From Heligmosomoides polygyrus polygyrus (Eukaryota > Nematoda > Chromadorea > Rhabditida > Heligmosomidae), in contig OX377205.1 in the NCBI GenBank assembly GCA_947396885.1, positions 61,600,969 to 61,664,968 on the forward strand: DNA of 64,000 nucleotides, in the 5' to 3' direction. Position numbers and translations under genes: made by a program. Each line of letters begins with the position of its first letter. The first letter of the stretch is position 1. Below the pieces are notes generated by a model that was not told where the DNA came from, did not search any database, and saw nothing but the letters and a program-made list of their open reading frames with translations. Positions 11,936-21,170 of this stretch are shown here, piece after piece.

Positions 11936-12959
11936 TTTCAGTTGCAACTTCTCGACTTCTGCGAACATTGACTGGTGCTGCCCGGGAAGCCTAGATGTTA
12001 ACGGTCAAGTACTTGGATTATCCATCAATGCGCAGCTAAGCAGTGTTCTACTAGCTACTGTCTCCTATGACAACATTCGCTTTCCGGTCTACTTACGATT
12101 TTTCTAGAGTGCTGTCAGTGACAACGTAGTCACGTGCCAGAACATTTTCGCCTAGCCAGAATGCTCGATTGCGAATATGATATTGTTTCTCCATGTTCAC
12201 TTGGCTTAGCCATTTCATACTATCGCCATCACTGTGTTCATACTGCTCTGTCAGCTGGAAAGGTATCATTTCCAATTCCGCAACGTTCCAGTGCGGATCC
12301 GTACAAGCTGCCGAGAATGCTGTCAAATACATGGACTAAAATCCGTGGACGTCGAACTCATAAAGTACAGTGAAACCTCGTCGCAGCCTACTGCTACTTC
12401 CAGTGGTATTCGAGGAGGTACAACAAGGCTTTGCATCAGGTTCTATAATTGTAAAGATTGCCGCCTCCCCAGATCTGCTGGAACCGGAATAGTTCGAAGA
12501 AGAGTGGTCAGCGATTGTGATGGTTTCGTCGAACCAATATGTAGAACCACACCACTGGAGAGAGGCATGGTGCTTGGTACTTCAAGCAGTGTCGAAAGAA
12601 ATAGAATTTGTGGCAGGACCAAAGGATGGCCGGAGCTGAGGAAAATCCATAGATTTACTACGGGATTTCATCAAGGAAACCGTTGTGCAGAGGCCATACT
12701 TGAGACAACGATTCTGTTGCTTGCTGCCACTTAAATCCGGAGAGAACATGGAGGATGCACCGTTCAAAACTCTAGCGGACAAAATGAATCTGGTAACACG
12801 GGACCTCAATTCACTCAGAACGCGGCTAAACGCTTCTGGGGAGCACGGCTCCATGAAGGACCCCATGTAGTAGGTTTGAGGCTTTGGCCCTGCCTCGGCG
12901 TGGTTTACCCTGCGGTATATCGCGCCGGCAATATACGCTGCGATATATCGCGCCGATGT

Positions 12960-13190
12960 AGGGCAGTGACTACGGGGTATGCCTGCTGAGCTGCGGGTCA
13001 TATATCGTGCTAGCAAGCCAGCGTTACCTGTTGTCAGAGATCACAGGGAATTTTTCTTGTAATCGTATTCTAAGCTGTCTTGGAATTATTCCCTCTAGTT
13101 TTCCTATGTATTTTGGCTCTTAGCTTCCATGTGTTTTGTATTTAATAAATCGCTCTAAGTATTCACAGAAAGAAACGACTAGCTTACCTC
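12960..13190 (+). repeat. LTR-like block, copy 2
   Basis: Diverged partner of 2190-2455, with an AATAAA-type signal near its end. It lies between a gag N-terminal part (to about 12870) and a zinc-knuckle part (from about 13240). It may therefore be a solo LTR inserted into a second gag gene. Confidence 0.5.
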
Positions 13191-13489
13191 GGCAGATTGT
13201 GAGAATGGCCATCCTAAAGAACAAAGAGGTGGCAACAGAAAGAATTACAACTGTGGCACATTGGATGTCTTGCAAAATATTGCGGCGACGCTGGTCATTC
13301 AGTGGAAGGGAGCGAAAAAGACCTTGATGCTTCACAATAGCACCATGAAGAGCCGAACATCTCCGTGCGAAATTTCACAGTATTGCTGCAGAAGTGGACA
13401 TGTGGATCAACGACCGCGGAGAATGTGGAGGACGACTTACGATTAGTGGGAAAGCCAACGATGGCGGAAGCGCAGTTATTAAGATCTTC

Positions 13490-13660
13490 TAGGGGCAGGA
13501 TTCATCAACGAATTACGTGACTTTGAAGGAGAATTGTGAGCGAAAAGCTCAGATGACGTGGTTTATCAAGCGATATGGTGAGAGATAAGCCGCGTTATCC
13601 GAGATTTCGCTTACAATTCTCCGTTAAAGTTACATAAGTCGTTGATGAAGCCGGCCCCAG
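13490..13660. mobile_element. Palindromic MITE beside protease active site
   Basis: The ends are inverted repeats about 55 bases long: AGGGGCAGGATTCATCAACG at the left and the matching CGTTGATGAAGCCGGCCCC at the right. An inner arm with GGAGAATTGTGAGCGAAA pairs with TTTCGCTTACAATTCTCC. The whole 170 bases can fold back on itself. It sits immediately 5' of the RTLLDSGSQ protease motif. A related terminus occurs alone at 33224-33250. Confidence 0.75.
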
Positions 13661-14010
13661 ACGGACATTGCTTGACTCAGGATCACAAGTCGGCATTATC
13701 CCACTAGTGATGCTGAACACCGCTTACAAGGCAGACTTCGACCTGAATGCGGGTGTGGAGGAAATTCCACTGACAGAGAAAACAGAGTGAACGATGCGTC
13801 AGGGCAAAAGATCACTTTTAAGGGCGAGTCAGACTGACGCTGAGATTGACGGTACAGCAAAGTGTAGAGTTGCTCCATTCGTAAAGGCTGGCGGAGATGG
13901 AACGGTGCTGTTCGGTGCTAACGCGTTTCACGCTTTGGGACTTACCCTAATTTGGAAGAGCATTTGCCCACGTCGGTCGGATAACCAGAAGAGTGGTGAG
14001 TGTATATGAG

Positions 14011-15222
14011 ACTACCATGAGCGAAACTCTGTGGATGTCACTGAAGCAAGAACGGTAACGAACGCTATAGTTGCCAGTAGGGTACGTGTGCGTCAATAAA
14101 AGCAAAAAGTAGTGAGCAGCAGAACCAGAAAGCGAAGAAAGAGAGAAGCTATGGAGCATGTTTAGCTCAATAGTAATGTAGCGGAATTGATCAGTGACAA
14201 CTCCCCAAAACTGGAAGAAGTAGCAGGACTTCGCAGAAGCGGAGATCCTTCGCGTGGAGAGAAGGAATTGCACTCGAAACGCGCTGCGAGTGTAAAGTAG
14301 CGAACGCTTCTACTGGAAGAGTGTCACCTTGTAGTGAGAAGGTCATGGGAAGCGGATAGTGGATGAGCTCACAGTAAGAGCTGTAGCAAACAGCATGGAT
14401 AGAGGAGCTAGGGCAGGATCGGGTGAATAGCAAGGTAATCAGCAACCTGCAAGATAAGGAACGCTTTGACCAAACACCTGTGTTCCCGTAAGGAGTGCTT
14501 GACGACACTGAAGCACACTTCACAACTGCTGTCGCGGTGCAGGATTAGCTGGGAATACCTGGTGTAAACCTTACGTCAACCAAAACGTGTTCATCGCACT
14601 GCCAAAGCCTTTCTGTTGAGTCAGTGCCGAGATTGGATATCCGGACCGCATCACGATATCTGTACGCCGACTGGTCCACGGTGGCGTCGAAACTTCTGAC
14701 CATCTCGGTCACTTCGACGAAGATTATATTATGGCCTGATCGTATCTGGAGAGCAGGCACATGTGCAAGGTACTAGTTGGACTGGAGAGGTGTCTTAAAT
14801 GCGGCGGCACATTTGTTCTTCCCAAGCCCCTGTGAGGATACGAAAGAAGTGGAGCGGCGACGCATGGGAAAGGTTTGCCAGGAGTTCGCGAAGTACGGAG
14901 TGAGGGTTCGAAGCAGTGGTTGGTGATTACTACATTGACGTGCTCCACGCCTCACCCTACACGCATCCGACAACGGAGCCTCGATTCAAGCGCTCTACCT
15001 TTTGGCCGGCAACTTCATAACCGGAATGCCCCTCCAAATTGGGGTGAATAAATTGTTTTCCGAGTAACTTTCTGTTACCAGTGGTGTTCCTCAAGAAGGT
15101 GTCTAATCCCAAGCTGTTTTAGCTATACATACACTTCGGAGATTCCCTCATTCAATTGCTAGTAAAAAGTGCAAGAAAAATATGAAATGCAATATGCATG
15201 CGGAAGAGGATTTATGGAAATA
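14011..15222. other. Unassigned tail after protease relic
   Basis: No intact gene is visible. Plus-strand fragments such as KVLVGLERCLKCGGTFVLPK (about 14770-14830) look coding, and they follow the protease in the same orientation. They may be a distal domain of the same polyprotein, but I do not recognise it firmly. The mirror region is 34201-35417. Confidence 0.3.
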
Positions 15223-15850
15223 TTAGGCTGTCGAAAAATGAACCTCCGTCTCGAGGTATGTATAAATAAATATGTTTTTTGCCCTAAACCATTTCGTTTT
15301 AGGTAAAACTACACATATCGTTCAGTAGGATATTTCTGCTCTTTCAAAAAAAACATAAGTGGATGTCACTCTAATTTTTCTAGCCGACCCTTTCCAGGGC
15401 TCCATAAATTCATAAACCGACGAGACTATCGAGTCATCATGCTTTACGAATTTAAATTGGGGCACCCTGCGGCAGAGACATCCGTAACCTTAGCAGCGTT
15501 TTTGGGACGGACTGTCCTTGCAAATGAACGATGAGTCCGCTTCGGAAAATTCGCTTCTTGCGATTTTGATCTCGAAGAAAAAACGTGTCGCGTCATCAGG
15601 CGCCGCTTGACGACCTGATGAATTTTTGGGGAGAGCTGTCGAAGCAGACTCGCAGACGAATTTTCGTAAGCAGAGGACCTTGGCGTACATAATAGCACGG
15701 TAGCAAGACATTTGGCGAGAACAGGCAAGGTGCAGAAGATGTCGAAGTGGGTGCCTCATGAGCTGACCAATGAGCAGCGTCTGGCACGCTTCGACACTTG
15801 CTCCAACCAGTTCGCTTTATATATGTGCCATTTGTAAGGCGTATTATATT
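15223..15850 (+). pseudogene. Mariner-2 transposase, truncated at arm junction
   Basis: TTAGGCTGTCGAAAAATGAA at about 15223 is a mariner-like terminus. The plus strand then reads HVMLYEFKLGHPAAETSVTL and VRFGKFASCDFDLEEKT (DNA-binding part), and STVARHLARTGKVQKMSKWV followed by PHELTNEQ, the classic mariner linker. Stops and frame changes are present. The sequence is cut at 15850, before the catalytic domain, where the foldback DDE element begins. The right arm keeps the rest of the gene. Confidence 0.8.
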
Positions 15851-15868
15851 GTATACCATTTTCAGCTC

Positions 15869-15963
15869 AAATTCAACGTTTTCGAAATCAAATTCAATGT
15901 TCTCGAAATCAAATTCAATGTTCTCGAAAACGAATTCAACGTTTTCGAAATCAAATTCAACGT
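15869..15963 (+). repeat. Subterminal 21-base repeats, left
   Basis: About five tandem units of the type AAATTCAACGTTTTCGAAATC with small changes (AACG/AATG, TTTTCG/TTCTCG). They are likely transposase-binding sites, since such arrays near transposon ends usually have that role. This is inference. Confidence 0.8.
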
Positions 15964-16220
15964 CTTCTTTGCAAGCTGTACGTTTCAATGTTTACTTCTT
16001 CTCAAAAAATTCAAACATTCAGAAAAGGCTATCCAACGAAAATTAGAAACAACTAGCAACTAAAGCAAGTCAGGCACTTCAGTAGTGATGCGACACAAGT
16101 ACATAGTAGTGAGCAAACTAAGCGATACAACTATACAGTATGAACAGGAACTATACAGTAACAATACAGCAATACAACAATAACTATTCAAAATAGCACA
16201 TGAGCAAGTCAAAGTAAGTC

Positions 16221-16571
16221 ATGTACTGTTTGAATCCTTGCGACAACGAAGAGATGAATGGCGCGTGGATGATCATGGACAACGCCAGGATTCACAAAGC
16301 GGGCGACCTGCGGACAATTATGGGACAATCATTCACTTTAAAGTTTTTGTCGCCATACTCTTACATGCTTAATCCTGCGGAAAACGTTTTTTCAAAAGTG
16401 AAGGCCACGGCGAGGCGCCTCCTAAGTAATCCTGTCGCGGAGAGGACGCTGGCCGAAGTTATTGAAGAGGGTGTTCATTCTGTATCGCAGCAAGATTGTG
16501 CAAACTACGTCCTCCACATGATGGTAAACATGACAGCAGCTGTAGCAGGGCAAAGATTCAACAGTACATGA
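16221..16571 (+). CDS. DDE transposase C-terminal fragment
   Basis: An uninterrupted 116-residue frame. Residues 14-30 read NGAWMIMDNARIHKAGD, where the Asp of MDNARIH is the second catalytic residue. Residues 43-60 read LSPYSYMLNPAENVFSKV, where the Glu of NPAEN is the third. The order D..N..H..LSPYS..LNP.E matches the DDE_3 (IS630/Tc1-type) fold. The first catalytic Asp and the DNA-binding domain are absent, so it cannot be an active enzyme alone. Both the first ATG and the stop lie inside the inverted repeats. It may be only the remnant left by internal deletion, or a small protein; I favour remnant. Confidence 0.6.
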   Translation: MYCLNPCDNEEMNGAWMIMDNARIHKAGDLRTIMGQSFTLKFLSPYSYMLNPAENVFSKVKATARRLLSNPVAERTLAEVIEEGVHSVSQQDCANYVLHMMVNMTAAVAGQRFNST

Positions 16572-16812
16572 GTTACTTTGACTTGCTCATTGTGCTATTT
16601 TGAATAGTTATTGTTGTATTGCTGTATTGTTACTGTATAGTTCCTGTTCATACTGTATAGTTGTATCGCTTAGTTTGCTCACTACTATGTACTTGTGTCG
16701 CGTCACTACTGAAGTGCCTGACTTGCTTTAGTTGCTAGTTGTTTCTAATTTTCGTTGGATAGCCTTTTCTGAATGTTTGAATTTTTTGAGAAGAAGTAAA
16801 CATTGAAACGAA

Positions 16813-16932
16813 GACGTTGAATTTGATTTCGAAAACATTGAATTTGATTTCGAAAACGTTGAATTCATTTTCGAGAACATTGAATTTGATTTCGAGAACA
16901 TTGAATTTGATTTCGAAAACGTTGAATTTGAG
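16813..16932 (-). repeat. Subterminal 21-base repeats, right
   Basis: Inverted counterpart of 15869-15963 with about six units, one more than the left side. Confidence 0.8.
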
Positions 16933-16946
16933 GTGAAAATGGTATA

Positions 16947-17402
16947 TATATATATATATATATGCCACTGGCCTTCAAGCACCAATTCATAAGTGATTCC
17001 TCTACATTACACAACAAGACTCAGGAGTAAAGAAGCAATTCAACAGATGACACTAAGAAGCCGATGAAATTTGAGGTCTAGGCGGCTCATTTCGGCAGAG
17101 GACAGCATGAGCAACCTCCGACCTATGCGTTGTTTTCCGCCCATTACCAGTTCAAAAGCATATACTCAGTGCATCAGTGAGCTGCTTTTTGCCGTTCTGA
17201 GAAAGATGAATGGTGGAGTACTGGTGCCGAGAGTCGAAAGTATGATTGGAACAGCGGCATCGACAACTGCGCCCTTTCAAGAAACGACTTTTCGGTCGAC
17301 TTTCGCAACATTCACCTAAATTAGAACTGGATGCCCCTAGATCACATCCAGACTGCCGTCCCACAGTTCACTGCACTGCTAGAACTGGAGAGCTAAGTAA
17401 AT
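16947..17402. other. Flank between foldback element and gap
   Basis: It begins with the TA run that ends near 16963. I see no gene. The sequence does not continue the mariner that is broken at 15850, so the foldback element is not a simple insertion into an otherwise intact mariner. Confidence 0.5.
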
Positions 17403-17602
17403 NNNNNNNNNNNNNNNNNNNNNNNNNNNNNNNNNNNNNNNNNNNNNNNNNNNNNNNNNNNNNNNNNNNNNNNNNNNNNNNNNNNNNNNNNNNNNNNNNN
17501 NNNNNNNNNNNNNNNNNNNNNNNNNNNNNNNNNNNNNNNNNNNNNNNNNNNNNNNNNNNNNNNNNNNNNNNNNNNNNNNNNNNNNNNNNNNNNNNNNNNN
17601 NN
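17403..17602. other. Assembly gap of 200 N
   Basis: Two hundred undetermined bases. The round length suggests a scaffold join of fixed size rather than a measured distance. The two arms of the giant inverted repeat lie on opposite sides of it. Confidence 0.98.
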
Positions 17603-18540
17603 GGATCGAGAGGTTCGTATTCGATCCGGAGACGGAGATGAGCATTATCAGGTGGCAGTCTAGGTACAAGAAGGCGCTGGTTGACGACGCAATGCAGCTA
17701 TTAGAGTGTGCCAGAGTCAGAATGCTTTGTGAAAAGTTGGACCAACCACATTTGAGAAGTATCAGGGGCATTTACTGCCACGGAGGTGTCCCACCTCTGG
17801 TCAGTTTGGTTGTGATGTAACAGAGCTTACACTGATCCAGCTGTTTGACTTCAAAACAACGGAGTTAACCATGAGATACCAGTGTCTGAAGTTGGAGAAG
17901 AGTGATATCGAAGACTGCCCTACTTACATTGGTAAAGTAAACGAATTTTGTGAGAAGGCGAAAATCCATAAGCTGGATTCTGATGGAAACAGATGTTCAC
18001 TATGGATTTTCGATCTGAAATCTCAAAAGGAGGTTGAAATAAAACAACGGCTCATTGCAGTACTTGACAGAGAGACAAGGAAAGGAAGGAAAGTGTCACT
18101 TCGGGAGTTGCACAGAAGTTCTTGAGTTAGAAGAGAGAGACAGTGACACTATCGCTGGCTACGCGAAAGTTGTAGAGGAACTCACAATGTTGAAAGGAAG
18201 TCGGTAGTTTGCTGGAGTTGTGAAGGAAAGCACTATGCGAGACAGCGCAAACTGAAGCCCTGGTTTTACAAGGAGTGTCAAAAGACTGGGCATAAGGAGA
18301 AATTCTGCGATACCGTCTTCCGACGAAATGGTGGTCGCAAGAGTGCCTCAGAGGCAAAACGTCATAGTAAGGACAGTCGTATGAGGACTAAGCAAGGCTC
18401 GAAAAGGCAGGTTAAAGTGATCAAAACAGCGAATGCCGCTGCTGATGTGAATTCGACACGCATGTATGTGGAAGCAGTGGTGAACAGCCACAGAGTGTAA
18501 TTCTTGCTCAACACTTGCTCGGATATAACCCTGTTAAATG
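17603..18540 (+). pseudogene. Gypsy-2 gag, zinc knuckle and protease relic
   Basis: The segment begins inside gag at the gap edge: ERFVFDPETEMSIIRWQSRY, then KKALVDDAMQLLECARVRML. MRYQCLKLEKSDIEDCPTY (17871) and SLWIFDLKSQKEVEIKQRLI follow. A zinc-knuckle-like region at about 18210-18310 reads CWSCEGKHYARQ and KECQKTGHKEKFC. The protease active site near 18500 is degraded: FLLNTCSDITLLNE where LDTGSD would be usual. Stops and frameshifts occur throughout. Confidence 0.7.
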
Positions 18541-18559
18541 AAGTTGTTTGGAGGCAGAT

Positions 18560-19400
18560 GGGAGCTCCAACAAGATTGAGAGGATAAACGTCGTTGTGAA
18601 GAACGATAGACTTCTGGAAATGGGTGTGATAGCCCCGGTGAGTTGAATGAGCTGCAGTGTGCAAAGAAGAAGAATGTTAAGTTGAGAGTATGCGCAGACT
18701 TCCAACAGGTCTCAACAAGGCATTGCCGTTTTTCGATTATCATTTGCCAGTGCCAGAGGATATCTTTGCGTCATTGGATGGAGAGATGGTATTCCCACAG
18801 ATAAATCTGTCAGATGCCTATTTCCAGATAGAGCTATCTGAAGATGCGAGGAAGATTGTGGTGATCACGATTGTTTCAGTACAATCGCTTGCCGTTCGGG
18901 ATAAAGACTGCGCCTGGAACTTTGCAGCAGATAATGAATAAGGTGGTATCAGGTCTGATAGTGAAAGGAATAACAACTACCTGGACGATATCCTTGTGTG
19001 CGGTAGAACGGAGCGGGAACACAGGGAAGACTTGCTTGGGTTGTTCAGAAGAATCGCAGATTACGGGTTCAAAGGTATGCCTGGAGAAGTGTGCGTTCTC
19101 CAAGCCAGAGATACGACATGTTGGTTTCAAAAAGGAAGCGAAACGGAAGCGTTAGCGCTCGTGTTCGCTGTCAAGAAGTTTCATAAGTAGTTGTTCGGAA
19201 GGTGGTTTCTGCTCTTGACAGACCATAAGCCGTTGTTAGCCATTTTCGATGACAAGAAAGAAATTCCGGTTTACTCAGCGAATCGACTCGACGGGCGACA
19301 CCTTTGCTTGAATATGATTTTGACATGGAGTATGTCAACAGGCGAAGTGCGTTCAAGCAGATGGCTTACAATATTGATGTAAAGGCATCGTTATGAAGAA
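18560..19400 (+). pseudogene. Gypsy-2 reverse transcriptase and RNase H relic
   Basis: The blocks occur in order. STGLNKALPFFDYHLPVPED and DGEMVFPQINLSDAYFQIEL are RT fingers and palm. FQYNRLPFGIKTAPGTLQQI follows, then in another frame NYLDDILVCGRTE (YLDD catalytic box). Near 19150 an RNase H part reads ETEALALVFAVKKFHK and LLLTDHKPLLAIFDDKKEIP. The region between protease and RT is shortened by deletion. It is a typical Ty3/Gypsy order, non-functional. Confidence 0.8.
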
Positions 19401-19679
19401 GAAGACATTGTGATGGCTGCTGTAGCGATGTGTCTGTTGATGAAGGATAGCATCAGGAACCTTCCTGTCACTTATGTTCACATAGATACTTGTACGGAAA
19501 GGGATCCTGTGCTCAAAAAGGTCAAGTCACGCTTGAGAACAGGAAGATGATCTACAGGAAATTCCGGGCTTGTTCCATATTACGAGCGAAGGGAAACACT
19601 GTCAGTTGTGGGGAAGTGCCTTATGACTGGAGAAGGAGTTGTAATCCCCCAGGAACTACAAGCGAAAGAACTACATCCT

Positions 19680-20580
19680 AGGATTGTGAGGATGAAGAAG
19701 TAGTCAAGAAGCTATATGTATTGGGCCAAGCGTTGACAAAGATTGTGAAGCCGTGGTAAAAAAGTGCTCAAAGGGCCAGGAGAATGCAGAGTCCCCTATG
19801 AGTGTTTAGAGATTTGGACAACCCAAACTCGCGTATGGAGCGAATACACGTTGATTTTGCTGGACTGATGCATGAATCTCACTACATGGTAGTAGTCGAT
19901 GCGCTCAATAAGTGGCTAAAGATGGTAGAGATGAGAAACATTTCGGCCATAGAAATCGTGAAGGTTTTGAAGAGCCTGTTTGCGCGACATGGACTACCGC
20001 AAATCATTGTGAGTGACAATGAAATACAATTCATGTCGAATCAGTTCAAGAGTATGTGCGAAGAAGGAGGAGTTGTGCACATTAGAACTGCCCCTTATCA
20101 TCCGCAGTCGAATGGTCAGGTGGAACACTTTGTTCATACTCTGGAACGAGGGATCAAAAGCTTAGAAGGGAGGAGAGTCCTACGGAAGAAAACGCTGAAC
20201 GTAGTGCTAGAGGCGTATAGGACCACGCCAAACCCAACATTGAACGAGAAGACTCGCAGAGAAGTCTTCTTGAGGATGAAAATTCGGACGCGGCTATGGT
20301 TGTTGATACCGCTGAAGGAGAAATCAGAAAACCCTCGTGCAAGAGAAAGGCGAGAGACAATGGAAGAACAGTTCAATAGGAATCACGGAACTGTTTCGGA
20401 AAAGGAAAAGTTCAGAAATGGTGCTAAGATATTTGTACAGCAGTGCAAAGCACCACATTTTATCTGGACGAAAGGCGTAGTGATGATGGCCGTAGTGGCG
20501 TGTTGGATCCCTGAACTATGAGGTTGAAGTAATAGTGAAGGTGACTCGGAAGCATGCGAACTAAATGCGCCCACGCCTTG
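19680..20580 (+). pseudogene. Gypsy-2 integrase
   Basis: From 19802 a 239-residue open frame covers the integrase core. HVDFAGL holds the first catalytic Asp, IIVSDNEIQFMSNQF the second, and PYHPQSNGQVEHFVHTLE the Glu. AYRTTPNPTLNEKTRREVFL is the usual next motif. The upstream zinc-binding part is in broken frames near 19690-19800. Downstream, KHAN then MRPR at about 20550-20570 is the RHANQLRPR-type tail. The core is the least damaged Gypsy domain in the window, but lesions around it make activity unlikely. Confidence 0.85.
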
Positions 20581-20890
20581 ATGTAGATGACATTCTTAAA
20601 GAAGAATCGGCACTGAAGACACTTTTGGATGTCCTCGAGCTACAAGACAATCAAAGTCGCGGTGTACCTATTTCTCGACTCGTCAGCAGTGAGCAATCAA
20701 TGCTTCAGATCGCCTACGCCAATCTGCTCTTCAAGTGCCACCTCCTCTGCGCCGATCAACGAGAATCAGAAGACCAGTCCAACGATATGGATCTCCTACT
20801 GCGCAGTTTCTGTTGTTGAGTGTAATTGTCTAATTTCCGTTTGTAATTCGTTTTGTAGTAGGATAGGAATTTGACGGTATAATTATTTCC
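20581..20890. other. Gypsy-2 distal coding tail and pre-LTR stretch
   Basis: An open frame at 20565-20819 continues past the integrase tail and contains LLDVLELQDNQSRGVP; its function is not recognised. The last 70 bases before the LTR are AT-rich and non-coding. Confidence 0.4.
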
Positions 20891-21170
20891 TGTTAGGGGA
20901 AGTGCTGTGGCCGCGACACAGACGTTTTACCTGTTGGCTAAGTCCGTGTTCGGAAAGTTGGACGCCGATGACCACCCAAGAGGTGGTCTCCCGCTGGGTA
21001 GATCGCGAGCAGGCGAGGCGGGAAGCGGATTGCATAAAAGCAGGAGGCCTTGGCGGCTGTAGGTCGGGTTCACCACTCCCCAGTGGTGGTTAGTATTCTC
21101 TCTACTCGTTTTTCCTTTAATAAAGTTTCTCTACTTCTTCTTTTCACGTCAAGTGCCTCTCGGAGCAAAC
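20891..21170 (+). repeat. Gypsy-2 3' LTR (end approximate)
   Basis: It begins TGTTAGGGGAAGTGCTG, about 320 bases after the integrase tail. It contains a TATA-like ATAAAAGC at about 21038 and AATAAAG at about 21120 followed by a T-rich stretch, which is the U3-R-U5 layout. The 5' partner would lie in or beyond the N gap. The right end near 21165-21175 is approximate. Confidence 0.6.

Larger units (their letters stand above)
12134..14010 (+). pseudogene. Second gag with zinc knuckle and protease
   Basis: Gag-like fragments at 12490-12870 (SSNQYVEPHHWREAWCLVLQ, then MEDAPFKTLADKMNLVTRDL) are followed by the LTR-like block. Next comes a zinc-knuckle-like stretch near 13245: NYNCG, then after a one-base shift HIGCLAKYCGDAGHS. 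After a MITE, an aspartic protease starts with RTLLDSGSQVGIIPL (active-site DSG). It continues through DLNAGVEEIPL and ends with GTVLFGANAFHALGL, the usual distal protease motif. The frame is broken by stops and the MITE. This is a different gag-protease from Gypsy-1, which lies immediately upstream. Confidence 0.65.
1..15850. repeat. Left arm of giant inverted repeat
   Basis: The stretch is the reverse complement of 33573-49405. Base 1 pairs with about 49405 and base 15850 with about 33573; the position sum drifts only from about 49405 to about 49428, so net length differences are small. Identity looks very high by eye, with scattered single-base changes and a few indels, the clearest being an extra ~25-30 bases near 8640-8670 in this arm. 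The arm may extend left of the window. Its inner edge is sharp: the mariner sequence stops at 15850 and the terminal repeat of a foldback DDE element begins within three bases. Confidence 0.95.
15854..16944. mobile_element. Foldback DDE transposon, 1.09 kb
   Basis: TA at 15852-15853 and 16945-16946 flank termini reading TACCATTTTCA and its complement. The terminal inverted repeats run about 385-395 bases each (15854 to about 16240, and about 16550 to 16944) with few mismatches, leaving only about 310 bases unique in the centre. Each terminal repeat carries 21-base subterminal repeats. TA target, inverted ends and a DDE_3-like fragment point to the Tc1/mariner-IS630 superfamily. The element looks internally deleted from a longer autonomous parent. 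Confidence 0.85.

Noticed and set aside
12093..12332. 79-residue frames on both strands (and right-arm copies)
   Set aside because: Neither matches a family I recognise; the region is between two retroelement relics, so only the plus-strand gag context was kept.
15770..16063. Open frames with repeating Phe-Glu-Asn-type units
   Set aside because: They are translations of the 21-base subterminal DNA repeats; the mirror frames at 16728-16985 show the same.
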